From Gracilaria domingensis (taxonomy: Eukaryota > Rhodophyta > Florideophyceae > Gracilariales > Gracilariaceae): DNA of 63,277 nucleotides. Numbering within the stretch: position 1 is the stretch's first letter; each line of letters begins with the position of its first letter. A model generated the notes under the pieces. The model was given only the letters and a program-made list of their open reading frames with translations. It searched no databases and was not told the origin of the DNA. Made by a program: the position numbers and the translations under genes. The stretch spans positions 1 to 63,277 of the forward strand of contig VCMS01000313.1 in assembly GCA_022539475.1 (NCBI GenBank), read 5' to 3'. Positions 1 through 9,316 of this stretch are shown in pieces.

Positions 1-895
1 GCCCCAAAAAAGGGGTCGTCTACCGACTCTTCGGACAGCGCGGGAGAGCGCTCTCGCTATCGTGCATCCGTTCGCGGGCTACTGAGAGCCACTTCTGGTG
101 GTGCACGAGGCGTACGACAAGACGGAGACACCTCGGATTGAAGGGAGTTGTAAGCGAAAAACTGTACTGTATCGGAACTCTATCTTACGATTATTCTCGG
201 CTTGACTGAACGACGCCACAGAGGACCCACGGGACTGGCCAAGTGCGAAATCATCTCCGACAATGGAGCTCACGCTAAAGCACCACAAGTTCTCTGGAAC
301 GATCCAATTCTTGTCTTGGATTTTCTTAGCCGCTTCGTAGCGGAAGCCGATGTACTTCGGATGAGCGAGGCACAGTTTACATCGCGCTGCCGTACTTTTT
401 GACGGGTGTAGCCGAAGATCAATTCAATTCGGTTCGTGGGTCGTCTCGCCCTCCGAAGGAGGAGTTACGTGCTGGCCGGAGCGGTGACAATATCTGCTGC
501 GTTTCTTACGCGACAGGCAATGCGAAAATCACAAGGTGCTATACCGCCGCTGGCGAGCACACGAAACAAGGAGCCGAAGCGTCGGAAACCGTTTATTCGA
601 CCCGCTCAACAAGGCTTTCACAGATGTGGCAACGTGTTCTCCGCAGCTGAGCGGTGTACGATGTTTTGTTGATGGACTGGACCGATCAATTCGGACGTTG
701 GTCGCCCATTATCGGGAGAACTAAAGGCCGGATTACCATATCTGGAACTCTTCAATTTGCCCAGCGGAGGGCAGATGCAGCTCGAGAGAGAGTATGCAAG
801 ACGCGCACGCCGCCGACTTCCTTCAATGTAGACAGGCCGAGACTCCCACTGCCTCACTCGTGAGTTCTGTTCAAGGGGGTTTATGATAACCTGCA

Positions 896-938
<43 letters not shown>

Positions 939-971
939 CTGGGGGGGGGGGGGGGGGGCTGTTCAGGTACG
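1..971 (+). pseudogene. Eroded gag/leader region of element A
   Basis: No long open frame crosses this stretch. Short frames in all three phases look like broken gag, but none carries a recognisable domain. The sequence already shows the mini-palindrome texture of the rest of the element (examples at 2-15, 23-34, 330-343 and 347-360), which ties it to the same element. The poly-G tract near its end breaks any frame into the downstream gag piece. Confidence 0.4.
897..958 (+). repeat. Poly-G tract (41 G, TCT, 18 G)
   Basis: Positions 897-937 are all G, then TCT, then 941-958 are all G. It lies inside the gag region of element A and destroys the reading frame. It could form G-quadruplexes if real, but such a run is also typical of a sequencing or gap-filling artefact. 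Confidence 0.9.
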
Positions 972-1433
972 ATGGTTCAATGCGCGAGTTCGGAATTGCC
1001 GTCACGACGGAGCAGCTCCTCCAGTGGAGCGGAGCCCCCGCTCTGTACGCGGAAGTCAAGTCGGCTTCCCGTGCCGCACTCTGGCGGATATCGAAGCCAA
1101 CGCCCTGGATGGAGGGACCCGTATCCTCCTCGACAGGAGCGCCGGCCGCCCAACGCGGATCTTCTTCGTCACCTTATTTGTCATACCTGTTACAGGCCAG
1201 GGCACATCGCTCCGAATTGCTTAATGCCCATACGGGATATGGCGAAGATAGTGCCTCAGTATGAGTCGTTGACGCCCGCCGAGCGGGAACGTGTTCCCGA
1301 CAAATCGTACCTTCGTGCGAAGGCGGAGACTCAGCCTGGAAACCAGGAAACGGTGCCATCGAATGGTGGAACTGTAGCCGCCCCTGCGGAATCGCAACCT
1401 CCGCAGATTGGCGGCGACGCTCAGAAAAACTGA
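972..1433 (+). CDS. gag: Gag C-terminal fragment with one CCHC zinc knuckle (element A)
   Basis: A 153-codon frame starting at an ATG just after the poly-G tract. Residues about 70-83 form a perfect CX2CX4HX4C knuckle (1179-1220), the nucleic-acid-binding motif of retroelement Gag that packages genomic RNA. The N-terminal capsid-like part is not readable in this frame, so the ATG is probably not the native start. The frame ends TGA at 1431-1433, directly after AAA AAC. The protease frame (-1) is open from the same point, which fits a gag to protease -1 shift, although the heptamer (G-AAA-AAC) is not a canonical slippery site. Confidence 0.6.
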   Translation: MVQCASSELPSRRSSSSSGAEPPLCTRKSSRLPVPHSGGYRSQRPGWRDPYPPRQERRPPNADLLRHLICHTCYRPGHIAPNCLMPIRDMAKIVPQYESLTPAERERVPDKSYLRAKAETQPGNQETVPSNGGTVAAPAESQPPQIGGDAQKN

Positions 1434-2554
1434 GCAAGGGAGCCTCCAGCAATGGAGAGGCGCCCCCAGCGACGGGGTTTAGTGCGCCTGAGGCTGAGAA
1501 GCCTCGCTCCCCGGTCACAATCCTTTCGAGGACACTGGCCACTACAGACGTGAACTCTGAGCACCTTGGTGTCTTGCGTCGCCCGTGGATACGGTCTAAG
1601 AACAGCCGGTTCCCGGATAGAGTCCTGGTCATGGCGAAACGTAACTACAAAGTTTACGCCGACCTAGGTGTTTCCGACCAGTACATGGTTCGGCAGTTGT
1701 CCGTGCTCGATACAGGAGCTGGGCCAAACTTTTTGGTTGAGTCTATGATTCCGCCGCACTTGCGGTCTCGCGTTCGTGCGGCGCCGCAGATCGATATAGC
1801 GGATGCGAACAATCGGCCACTTTCGACTGTGGGAGTAATAGACCTGCTCGTCAGGCTTGGCCGCTACGTGGCGAAGCTCGATTTCTTGGTTTGCAAGCAA
1901 CTCGCTGCGCCGGTTATCCTCGGCTGCGACTTCTGTGACCGCTTCGTCGATGCAATTCGACCGCGGAAGCGAACCATCGAAATGGAAGATGGGACTACTG
2001 TACCGATCGTTCGGCGTCCCCTGCGCCGGGCTCTGAAGAAGCAAGTCCCTTTGCCTGCGGCACAGAAGCCTACAGCCGATGAACGGAAGTCTACAAAGCT
2101 CCGAGTAGCTCGGCCCATTTCCATCCCGCCTGAATCACAGGTCTGGGTTACTGTGACCTCCCCACAATGTGGCTTACAAACGGTACAACCGTTGCCTGCG
2201 TTACAGGAGAAGCATCAGCTTGCCCTCGCTAATGGGATTGTTTTCGTCAAACCCGAGAAGCCTTTTCAGGTGCTGGTTGCGAACTTCAGCCGTTTTTCTC
2301 AACGGTTGGTTAGGAGCCAAGTTATTGGTTCGTTGCTTCCGCACCCTGCGGCTATAGTGCCTACTCAGGTTTCTATTGCCGAGGTTCTCGGAATCCTCGA
2401 AGCTGAGGAGGGGAGGCGGAACGGAACAATTCCGAAACGACTGGACCGAACAGTTCGTCGGAAGATGCTACGCCGACTTCGTCGGATGCAAATAACCGCA
2501 GCCTGTCGAAGGAGGCAATGCCGACCTCGTCGGACAGTAATGATACGGACCTGA
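1433..2554 (+). CDS. pro: Retrotransposon aspartic protease region (element A)
   Basis: This frame is open from 1433, immediately at the gag stop and in the -1 frame. No ATG is needed if it is made by frameshifting; the first candidate internal start, at 1550, is GTG. The catalytic DTG triad (D-T-G-A-G) is encoded near 1708, and a hydrophobic-G flap partner (VILGCDF) follows near 1912, as in retropepsins. This enzyme cleaves the Gag-Pol polyprotein in the particle. About 200 residues of basic linker follow before the stop at 2552-2554, which overlaps the RT frame. Confidence 0.75.
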   Translation, partial: SKGASSNGEAPPATGFSAPEAEKPRSPVTILSRTLATTDVNSEHLGVLRRPWIRSKNSRFPDRVLVMAKRNYKVYADLGVSDQYMVRQLSVLDTGAGPNFLVESMIPPHLRSRVRAAPQIDIADANNRPLSTVGVIDLLVRLGRYVAKLDFLVCKQLAAPVILGCDFCDRFVDAIRPRKRTIEMEDGTTVPIVRRPLRRALKKQVPLPAAQKPTADERKSTKLRVARPISIPPESQVWVTVTSPQCGLQTVQPLPALQEKHQLALANGIVFVKPEKPFQVLVANFSRFSQRLVRSQVIGSLLPHPAAIVPTQVSIAEVLGILEAEEGRRNGTIPKRLDRTVRRKMLRRLRRMQITAACRRRQCRPRRTVMIRT

Positions 2555-5500
2555 GTGCTGCTGACACGAAGGATAAGGCAGTACAGGAACTGGAGTCTCT
2601 GGATCTTGAACATGTCCCAGAGACTCACCGCGATAAATTGCGGCACATGCTTGAGGAGTTCACGCCCATGTGGGATGGCACACTGGGTAAGATTGGTATT
2701 ACCGAACATCGGATTGATTTGCTACCGAATACTCGGCCCATTTCACAGCACCCTTACAGGGCAGGACCGACAGCTCGGCAGGAGGAGAAAGCTCAAGTTG
2801 AGAAGATGCTCCGCGCTGGAGTTATCGAGCCGGCTCAGTCACCTTGGGCATCGCCGGTGGTGCTCGCGCCCAAAGCTGATGGGTCTTGGCGATTTTGCAT
2901 CGATTACCGCAAGCTAAACGCGGCTACGGTCAAGGATGTGTATCCTATCCCACGAATGGATGAATGCATCGATTCATTGGGCGACGCGAAAGTGTTCACA
3001 ACCCTAGACGCGAATTGGGGCTATTGGCAAGTTCCCGTGAGGGCTGAGGATCGTGACAAGACAGCCTTCGTTTGTCATGAAGGATTGTACCGATTCAATC
3101 GGATGCCCTTTGGGTTAACGAACGCGCCAGCCACTTTTCAACGAGCTGTGGATATTTTGCTAGCCCGCTTTAAGTGGAAGACTTGCCTGGTATACCTGGA
3201 TGACATCATTGTCTACTCCAGCAACCTGGATGAGCACTTGACCCACGTACGGGATGTGATGCGAGTCCTACGCGATGCAGGCATTACGCTCAAGCTCAAG
3301 AAGTGTGAGTTCTTTACCGAAACCGTCAGGTATCTCGGCCATGTTATCCGTCCGGGACGGCTTTCGATTGACGAAGTACGCGTGAAATCCCTCAAAGAGG
3401 CTAAGCATCCGAGGACGCAGACGGAACTCCGATCTTTTCTCGGCTTGTGCAATGTGTATCGCCGCTTCATTCCGAACTTTGCGGATATCGCTGCACCTCT
3501 GAACGAGCTTCTTCGCAAAGGCCAGCCAGTCGATCTGGAAGAATTCGACAACCGCAAGGTCGCGGCTTTCTCGTCGCTCGTGGACGCGGTGACATCGCCA
3601 CCTGTTTTATCCCTGCCTAGGGCTGGTTTGCCATATGCAGTAGATACGGATGCGAGCGACTACCAAGTCGGCTGTGCCCTATTCCAGACCACCAATGATG
3701 GCGAGCGATTGCCAATTGGGTATTGGTCAAGGAGCCTCAACGTTCACGAGAGGAATTACTCGGTATCCGAGAAGGAGTGCTTGGCAGTTGTCTGGGCGTT
3801 ACAGACACTGCGGCCCTATCTTATGGGGACCCGCTTCATTGTCCATACCGATCATTCGGCATTACGCTGGCTACTCTCTATAGCAGAGCCATCTGGCCGC
3901 TTGATGCGGTGGAGACTTCGCTTGTCGGAATTCGACTTCGAAATCCGTTACAAGAAAGGACTCCTGAACACTCAGGCTGATGCACTGTCCCGCTTGGAAA
4001 CAGCGGCTGAAGCTGCGCCAGTCGATGATCTGGAGATACCGTGCTTCCTCGTGGAAGACGGCTCGAGCGATGCCGATGAAGAATCGGAAGGATGGGACAT
4101 CTACGATGCTGTTTTAGCCGTGTCTGACACGAAACCCGAACCGGGCTCTTTCGTACCGATCAAGCCGGAGGAACTCATCCGGGAGCAGCACACCGACCGT
4201 TTTTGTACGGAGATTCGTAGTCGCCTAAACGGTGGAGCACAGTTGCCTTTCGTCGAGAACGACCAAGGATTTCTAATCCGAACCGTCGGAAACAGGCCAC
4301 AGATTGTGGTTCCGCACTCACTTCAGTCACGAGTACTGCATTTGTCGCACTACGCGAAGTTGTCAGCCCACCCTGGTGGCAGGAAGTTGTACTACACCTT
4401 ACGGAAGGACTTTTACTGGCCAGCAATGGCTTTCGACGCGTATGCCACTGTTCGTGGATGTTCTGACTGCGCGAAGAACCGCGTCAAGCTGCGGAAGTAC
4501 TCCAAGAAGTTGGTACTCTTCCCTGCCAGGGCTCCACTTGAATTCGTGGCAATTGACTTGCTCGGCGAGTTTATCCGCACTCGCCGGGGAAACCGGTTTC
4601 TACTTGTGATCACCGACCGTTTTTCTAAACTGGTACGGACTGTGCCTTTGACGAAGGTTACCGCCAGTGCGGTCGCCCAAGCTTTCGTTACACACTGGGT
4701 TTTTGTCTACGGACCGCCGATTGACCTGTTATCGGACAATGGACCGCAGTTTACGGCTAAGTTCTTTCAGGACGTTTGCCGCATCTTGCGGATCCAAAAC
4801 TGGTTTACGACAACATACCACCCCCAGAGTAATGGGCAGGTTGAACGTTTTAACCGCACAATGCTCAATGCATTACGGACATTCGTTGCCGAACATCCGT
4901 CGGAGTGGGATCAATACACCGATGCGGTGACATATGCCTACAATACGCAGGTTCATCGCACTACTCAGATCTCGCCGTTCGAGCTTGTGCTATCACGCGT
5001 TCCACCTTCGGTGGCTATCGAGCCACAGCCAACTTTGGATAAGTTCCCCTCGCCTCGTCTACACAGGGACGCCTGGAAGGCCTGGCTTAAGAACATCATT
5101 CCTACAGTTAGGCAAAACATCGATAAGGCACAAGCCGCGTACAAGCGGAATTTCGACGCACGAATGCGCAGGGATGCCCCTCAGATCAGGGAAGGTAACT
5201 ACGCCTTCCTACGGAAGGAATACTATAACCCGGAAAAGGAGAAGAGGCATAAGCTCTCTCCTATCGCGGACGGCCCCTACAGGGTTATTTCTATCACCGA
5301 TACAACGGTTGTCCTCGATATTGAGGGTGAACACGAGCGTTTTTCGCGCGATCGCGTAACGCCTGCGCCACAGCCTGTTCGTCAGGAAAAGCAACCGGAA
5401 ACGCCGGACAGCGCTACGCCTACTGTGGACCAAGCCGCGACAGCGGGAGAGCGCGCTTCGTTGTCAGTCCTGCCGCATCCTAGCCGCGGACTTGCTGATT

Positions 5501-5961
5501 TGCCGGCAAAGCCGGAAGCTAACCCGCCAGTCTCGAACGCCGCACATGTCCACACGCGGATACTGGCCCCTCAGGGGATACTCACCACCACCCCCGACGC
5601 TCCAACTGAGAAGGGGGAGGAGGAGGTAAGTCGCTCGATTTCGTTGTCGCCGTCGTCGACGGAAGTGCCTTTGCAGGCCTCCGGGCCGCACGCAAGTCGT
5701 GGTGAAAGCACGCGGACGCCCGACGTACAGCCGAAGATTCGGAAAGAAGCGAGAAACGCGCAGTTATCGCGGAAGCCTAAAGAGGAACGCACCACTTCGG
5801 TGGAGCACGAAGCCGGAGAACCGGAAGAACACCAGGATGTAGCTGCTGCAGAAGTCGCCGCTTCGCCCGCGGATAGCACTGTACGGCCGTCACAGACGGA
5901 AGGACAAGAGCCTGCCCCGCTGTGCAGCGTGAGACCGGTACGCCGGAAAAGAGGGTGGTAA
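2518..5961 (+). CDS. pol: Pol: reverse transcriptase, RNase H, integrase (element A)
   Basis: 1147 codons from an ATG at 2518; the frame is actually open from 2407, overlapping the protease frame by about 148 nt in the -1 phase. RT: a KDG-like start and a VYLDDI catalytic motif near 3187-3205. RNase H: the TDAS motif near 3646. Integrase: an H-X6-H...CX2C zinc-binding region (about 4345-4470), the D,D,E core (first D near 4550, SDNGPQF near 4735, NGQVERF near 4834) and a GPY/F-type module near 5270. A long low-complexity Pro/Thr/Glu-rich tail follows. It copies element RNA into cDNA and inserts it into the genome. The coding domains look intact; only the frame joins to protease and chromodomain are broken. 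Confidence 0.9.
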   Translation: MPTSSDSNDTDLSAADTKDKAVQELESLDLEHVPETHRDKLRHMLEEFTPMWDGTLGKIGITEHRIDLLPNTRPISQHPYRAGPTARQEEKAQVEKMLRAGVIEPAQSPWASPVVLAPKADGSWRFCIDYRKLNAATVKDVYPIPRMDECIDSLGDAKVFTTLDANWGYWQVPVRAEDRDKTAFVCHEGLYRFNRMPFGLTNAPATFQRAVDILLARFKWKTCLVYLDDIIVYSSNLDEHLTHVRDVMRVLRDAGITLKLKKCEFFTETVRYLGHVIRPGRLSIDEVRVKSLKEAKHPRTQTELRSFLGLCNVYRRFIPNFADIAAPLNELLRKGQPVDLEEFDNRKVAAFSSLVDAVTSPPVLSLPRAGLPYAVDTDASDYQVGCALFQTTNDGERLPIGYWSRSLNVHERNYSVSEKECLAVVWALQTLRPYLMGTRFIVHTDHSALRWLLSIAEPSGRLMRWRLRLSEFDFEIRYKKGLLNTQADALSRLETAAEAAPVDDLEIPCFLVEDGSSDADEESEGWDIYDAVLAVSDTKPEPGSFVPIKPEELIREQHTDRFCTEIRSRLNGGAQLPFVENDQGFLIRTVGNRPQIVVPHSLQSRVLHLSHYAKLSAHPGGRKLYYTLRKDFYWPAMAFDAYATVRGCSDCAKNRVKLRKYSKKLVLFPARAPLEFVAIDLLGEFIRTRRGNRFLLVITDRFSKLVRTVPLTKVTASAVAQAFVTHWVFVYGPPIDLLSDNGPQFTAKFFQDVCRILRIQNWFTTTYHPQSNGQVERFNRTMLNALRTFVAEHPSEWDQYTDAVTYAYNTQVHRTTQISPFELVLSRVPPSVAIEPQPTLDKFPSPRLHRDAWKAWLKNIIPTVRQNIDKAQAAYKRNFDARMRRDAPQIREGNYAFLRKEYYNPEKEKRHKLSPIADGPYRVISITDTTVVLDIEGEHERFSRDRVTPAPQPVRQEKQPETPDSATPTVDQAATAGERASLSVLPHPSRGLADLPAKPEANPPVSNAAHVHTRILAPQGILTTTPDAPTEKGEEEVSRSISLSPSSTEVPLQASGPHASRGESTRTPDVQPKIRKEARNAQLSRKPKEERTTSVEHEAGEPEEHQDVAAAEVAASPADSTVRPSQTEGQEPAPLCSVRPVRRKRGW
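5606..5619 (+). other. Purine tract copy 1 (PPT-like) within pol tail
   Basis: CTGAGAAGGGGGAG, the same core as the tract immediately before the 3' LTR. It lies inside the coding tail of pol. It could act as a central priming site or be a duplicated remnant. Confidence 0.5.
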
Positions 5962-6953
5962 CCACCGCAGCAGCCACGTCGAATGCGGAAAGTACATGCC
6001 CGCCGCAGTCGGAGCCCGGCAGCGGCAGCGCACTCGCGTCAAAAGAAGCCGGAAGACCGGAAAAGAAGCCTGTCCAGAAAGACCGTGTTGTTACGGCAGA
6101 CCCGATTTCGGGAGATTTTATTGAAGCATCGAGTAATGAAGCCGTTGAAAACACGGAGGCAACCGCCGCAACAGCAGGCCGACATGCCACAGTAGGTGGG
6201 CAGCAGCCCAACGCTGCACACGCGCGCACGCTGCGCCAAGTGTCTGGCTTCGCCGGCGATCCGCCTCCAGTGGAGGGTGACAACACACGAGCCGGGCACG
6301 TGCCCGCTGTAAGGCTTGCGGCCGCCGGAAACGGAAATTCCGAATTTGAATCGGCAACGCACAGCCGTGCAACGGCGCAGGCCCCACCGCCAGCAATGCT
6401 TGGCAAGGCGTCGCCTCGGCACGTGCCACGGCACCACTCGCTGGCACACCGCATTGCGGACCGTTCACCCTCACTTCGGGAGATCTTGCCGGAACGCCGG
6501 AAGCTCGCTATTCAAGAACACCGAAGCTCGGTAACAGCCCGACAATACGGGAAGGAAAGCCAGAACTCTGGAAGCCGGAATGACATGGAAACACCATGGT
6601 CAAAATGGCTCTCGCCTGGCGTACAGGGTGTCTTGCCGTCAGGACGGAAGCCGAAAGTAACCAATGAAGCCCACGACGGGAGAGGTAACAACGACACCTC
6701 GAGAGAGGATACATCGACAAAGCCGCATCCTGCGCGGAAGGTCCTCGATGAGGAGTATGTCATTGACCGTCTGATAAGTCACGGCTACGCCCCTGACGGG
6801 GAACTACTGTATCGAGTCCGTTGGTACGGCTACGCCTCTTCAGAGGATACGCACGAGCCCATTGAGCACTTGCCTCGCTCGAAGGTCTTGCAGTACCACC
6901 GTCGCACACGGACACCGATACCGGCTACGCTGGACAAGGCCCAAGTGGGTTGA
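5922..6953 (+). CDS. Linker plus C-terminal chromodomain of integrase (element A)
   Basis: This frame is open from 5877 to 6953, -1 relative to pol and overlapping its end by 85 nt. The nominal start at 5922 is GTG, so this is probably part of Pol rather than a separate protein. The first 270 or so residues are a disordered Gly/Ala/Pro/Arg-rich linker. Residues encoded at 6747-6905 form a chromodomain (EEYVID start, YRVRWYGY core, D-T-H-E-P). In chromoviruses this domain reads histone marks and directs integration to chromatin. The frame change is either programmed or a 1-nt indel; no canonical slippery site is visible. Confidence 0.75.
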   Translation: MQRETGTPEKRVVTTAAATSNAESTCPPQSEPGSGSALASKEAGRPEKKPVQKDRVVTADPISGDFIEASSNEAVENTEATAATAGRHATVGGQQPNAAHARTLRQVSGFAGDPPPVEGDNTRAGHVPAVRLAAAGNGNSEFESATHSRATAQAPPPAMLGKASPRHVPRHHSLAHRIADRSPSLREILPERRKLAIQEHRSSVTARQYGKESQNSGSRNDMETPWSKWLSPGVQGVLPSGRKPKVTNEAHDGRGNNDTSREDTSTKPHPARKVLDEEYVIDRLISHGYAPDGELLYRVRWYGYASSEDTHEPIEHLPRSKVLQYHRRTRTPIPATLDKAQVG

Positions 6954-6978
6954 CCACCCACGTCTCTATTGAGCACAG

Positions 6979-7265
6979 CCGTCCCAGACGGAATATGCCG
7001 CCTCATGCGGACAGTATTGCATTACGCAAGAATATGCCGCGTCAAGCGGATGCAACTTGAAGTTAACTCGAGATCACTTAGCCGCCTCAGGCGGACCAGG
7101 CCGCTCTAAGCGGACAGCTTTTCGCTGAACAAACATGCCGCGAAATGCGGAAGCCACTTACAGTGGAGAAGAAGATAAAGAAGAAAGAAGCCTAAGAAGA
7201 AGGAGAAGAAGCCAGGAAACTGGAAGAAAGACTAAGAAGTTTTATCGCTACAGCCGCTTGTGCGG
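6979..7265. repeat. Cluster of short perfect palindromes (CCGC-N5-GCGG type)
   Basis: In the non-coding gap after the chromodomain ORF there are perfect inverted repeats at 6979-6991, 6998-7010, 7037-7049, 7082-7094, 7101-7113, 7138-7150 and 7254-7265. Each has a CCG(C) arm, a 3-5 base loop and a (G)CGG arm, almost always followed by A. The loops differ, so these are not copies of one sequence. Confidence 0.9.
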
Positions 7266-7322
7266 AAAAGTTACCCCTCTCTTGTGGGCCATTCGCAACA
7301 GCCTCAAACGAGGTACTGCCCA

Positions 7323-7337
7323 CTGAGAAGGGGGAGA
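7323..7337 (+). other. Purine tract copy 2 (PPT-like), downstream of pol
   Basis: CTGAGAAGGGGGAGA, identical over 15 nt to the tract at 9302-9316. It sits about 130 bp before the end of the antisense ORF. It may be a second plus-strand priming site, or it may mark a duplicated boundary around the antisense region. Confidence 0.55.
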
Positions 7338-7464
7338 ACAGGAAGAAAAATGTGGGCCAAGCCAGCAGGGCTGGTGAAGTTTACCTCTAACTATTGAGTT
7401 CGCCCCTCATCATCAGGGTCTACTACGGACTACTACAGCCCGTCAGGGATCTCGAGCCGGAAAA

Positions 7465-8424
7465 TTACGCGCCGGACGGTCCAGCACCTGGGGTGCCCCC
7501 ACTACCGGGAGCCCCGGAGAAGCGCTGTGCCGCTATTGCCTGCAACTCCGACTCGTCGGTCACCGTATCGGGAACGGCCACTCCCACGCCTCGAAGGAAG
7601 TCGCGAATGACCGCCGCTCGCGGAGTGAGAGAAGAACTGCCGCCCACGGCGGATGCTACATCCTGAGCCCACGGGCCGGTCGGAGCGGGAGCCGCTACAG
7701 CGGGCGGGTCAACGATCACGACTTCGTCGTCATCTCCCGTAGCGTCGGGCTCCGAGGCAACCCCCACTGGGCTCCCCTCATCCATGGGACTTCCTCCCTC
7801 TGCAGGGTCATCACCGTCATCGTCGACGTATACGAACCCACGCGGGTGCCTTTCCGGGATATATCGCTCCTCTCGGCGGCGACCAGCCGCCTCAGCGGGA
7901 CCAATTACCTCCCAAATCCATGGGTCAAAGTATACGAAGTCGCCGGCGTTGACGTTCCGTCCGGGAGAACGGTCCGACTGCCGACGGACCCCGTCGGAAA
8001 CCTGACTAGCAGGCACCTCATTCCAGTCAATCTGGTCAATGACGTCCACCAACGCGGTGGCTTCGCGCGCATTGCGGACCGAGCCGAGCACTTCGGAGAG
8101 ATCCAACGCTCGGATCGCTTGCCGGATGAGTTCCGGGATGAACCAAACTCGGTACGAATCATATGCCTCGATGAGGAGGAAAGCCGCAACGCGGACGGTC
8201 CATTCTGTTGCCAGGATGCTCCACAGGCCGCGAGGCGGATCATTCATGAAGTACGAGCCTATGTAAGTTAGGCAGGGCGGTAGCTCTACGTGACACCCTC
8301 GTGGGACTTCGACCGCAGGCAGAATGACGGCAGCGGCAGGTATCGCCCAGTATGGGAGTGACGCGCAATGCGTTCCACCTCCGTGCACTGGTACGGCACC
8401 AGTACCCCGAAGCGGGAACGCCAT
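7465..8424 (-). CDS. Antisense ORF of element A, 3' part (unknown protein)
   Basis: 319 codons on the strand opposite to pol, from an ATG at 8424. The N-terminal third is hydrophobic and aromatic-rich; the C-terminal half is acidic and Pro/Gly/Ala-rich (runs of D and E, then a GAPGSGG-like tail), probably disordered. It overlaps the preceding antisense frame by about 140 bp in another phase, so the two are probably halves of one gene of more than 600 codons split by an indel at 8286-8424. No known domain was recognised. Antisense ORFs between pol and the 3' LTR are known from some plant Ty3/gypsy lineages; this one has no recognised relative. Confidence 0.5.
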   Translation of the reverse strand: MAFPLRGTGAVPVHGGGTHCASLPYWAIPAAAVILPAVEVPRGCHVELPPCLTYIGSYFMNDPPRGLWSILATEWTVRVAAFLLIEAYDSYRVWFIPELIRQAIRALDLSEVLGSVRNAREATALVDVIDQIDWNEVPASQVSDGVRRQSDRSPGRNVNAGDFVYFDPWIWEVIGPAEAAGRRREERYIPERHPRGFVYVDDDGDDPAEGGSPMDEGSPVGVASEPDATGDDDEVVIVDPPAVAAPAPTGPWAQDVASAVGGSSSLTPRAAVIRDFLRGVGVAVPDTVTDESELQAIAAQRFSGAPGSGGTPGAGPSGA

Positions 8425-9263
8425 TTCCTCTCGAAGCGGAGGCCTTCATGAAATTGAGACCGTCCAGGACGGCGAAGGAACCGGAACTCGGCGCGAAGGA
8501 TCGGCCGCGCCCACAGGATCAACTCCTGCTGCGGCTGAACGGTATCCGAATATCGGTCAATTTCGTCCAACGCGTTGGCTAGATGGTCGCCGTAGCCGAC
8601 CTCGCCGAAAGTTCGGTAACGTGCCACATCGTACTGGTACTGTGCCGGCACCGGATGTTCGTTCGGAGCTCGGAAGTGTCGCGCGTACCCAATGCGGGCC
8701 ATCTCATTGCGAGCGAATTGTCTCGTCTCGTTTCGACCTACAAACAGGCAGCTCGGTATAACCGCAACGCGGGCGATCCAGTCCCATGAACGGGTAACGT
8801 CAGCAGGAAGCCCACCAGGGAGTTGACCGTCGACAGCGTACGAGTCGACGAGCTCTGTATCCCGAACGGCTTCGGCGTCAAACCAGGGAGCCTGGGCAAA
8901 AAGGAAACTGTGCCGGTGGGGATCCCGGATGCGTAACGCGCCTGCGGTAGGCCATCCACCCAGCGTAGCTGGCATCTCGGCGTTGAACCAATCCCACACG
9001 GGCGCGGGACCAGCCTGAGCTGGAGCGTGATCTTGTCCGGAAGAACCCGGCTGGGAGGCAGCCGCCGACTGCGGGAGAGGAACAGACCGGAACGGCGGGT
9101 TCGATACTTGCATGCGTGCCGTCGAGGACGGAGGGCCGTTCGGTGCGTTGGACATCGCGGGAGGGCTCGAGATGACGAGGTTCGCTACTGACACCGGAGG
9201 TGTTGGTGGCTCCGAACAGTTCTCGGCAGACCCGTCTTGGGAGACTTCCTTATATACCTCCAT
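8286..9263 (-). CDS. Antisense ORF of element A, 5' part (unknown protein)
   Basis: 325 codons from an ATG at 9263, only about 50 bp inside the 3' LTR, so any promoter for it would lie in or near the LTR on the antisense strand. Residues 1-90 are Pro/Ser-rich and disordered. From about 90 the sequence is rich in W, F and Y with many charged residues and looks globular. The last 40 or so residues before the stop appear out of frame, because the adjacent frame from 8424 continues a similar composition. No domain was recognised. Coding status is inferred from two long overlapping open frames in the same direction. Confidence 0.5.
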   Translation of the reverse strand: MEVYKEVSQDGSAENCSEPPTPPVSVANLVISSPPAMSNAPNGPPSSTARMQVSNPPFRSVPLPQSAAASQPGSSGQDHAPAQAGPAPVWDWFNAEMPATLGGWPTAGALRIRDPHRHSFLFAQAPWFDAEAVRDTELVDSYAVDGQLPGGLPADVTRSWDWIARVAVIPSCLFVGRNETRQFARNEMARIGYARHFRAPNEHPVPAQYQYDVARYRTFGEVGYGDHLANALDEIDRYSDTVQPQQELILWARPILRAEFRFLRRPGRSQFHEGLRFERKWRSRFGVLVPYQCTEVERIARHSHTGRYLPLPSFCLRSKSHEGVT

Positions 9264-9301
9264 CGCGAGGCGTATCGAGCCGACGGAGTCGGTGTCTCAG
9301 C

Positions 9302-9316
9302 CTGAGAAGGGGGAGA
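9302..9316 (+). other. Polypurine tract (plus-strand primer) of element A
   Basis: CTGAGAAGGGGGAGA directly abuts TGTAG at 9317, the expected arrangement of a PPT and the start of a 3' LTR. Confidence 0.7.

Noticed and set aside
1174..1632. Minus-strand frame of 152 codons opposite gag/protease
   Set aside because: Shadow of the sense frames, no domain.
5777..6454. Minus-strand frames (225 and 136 codons) opposite the chromodomain linker
   Set aside because: Low-complexity shadow of a Pro/Ala/Gly-rich coding linker.
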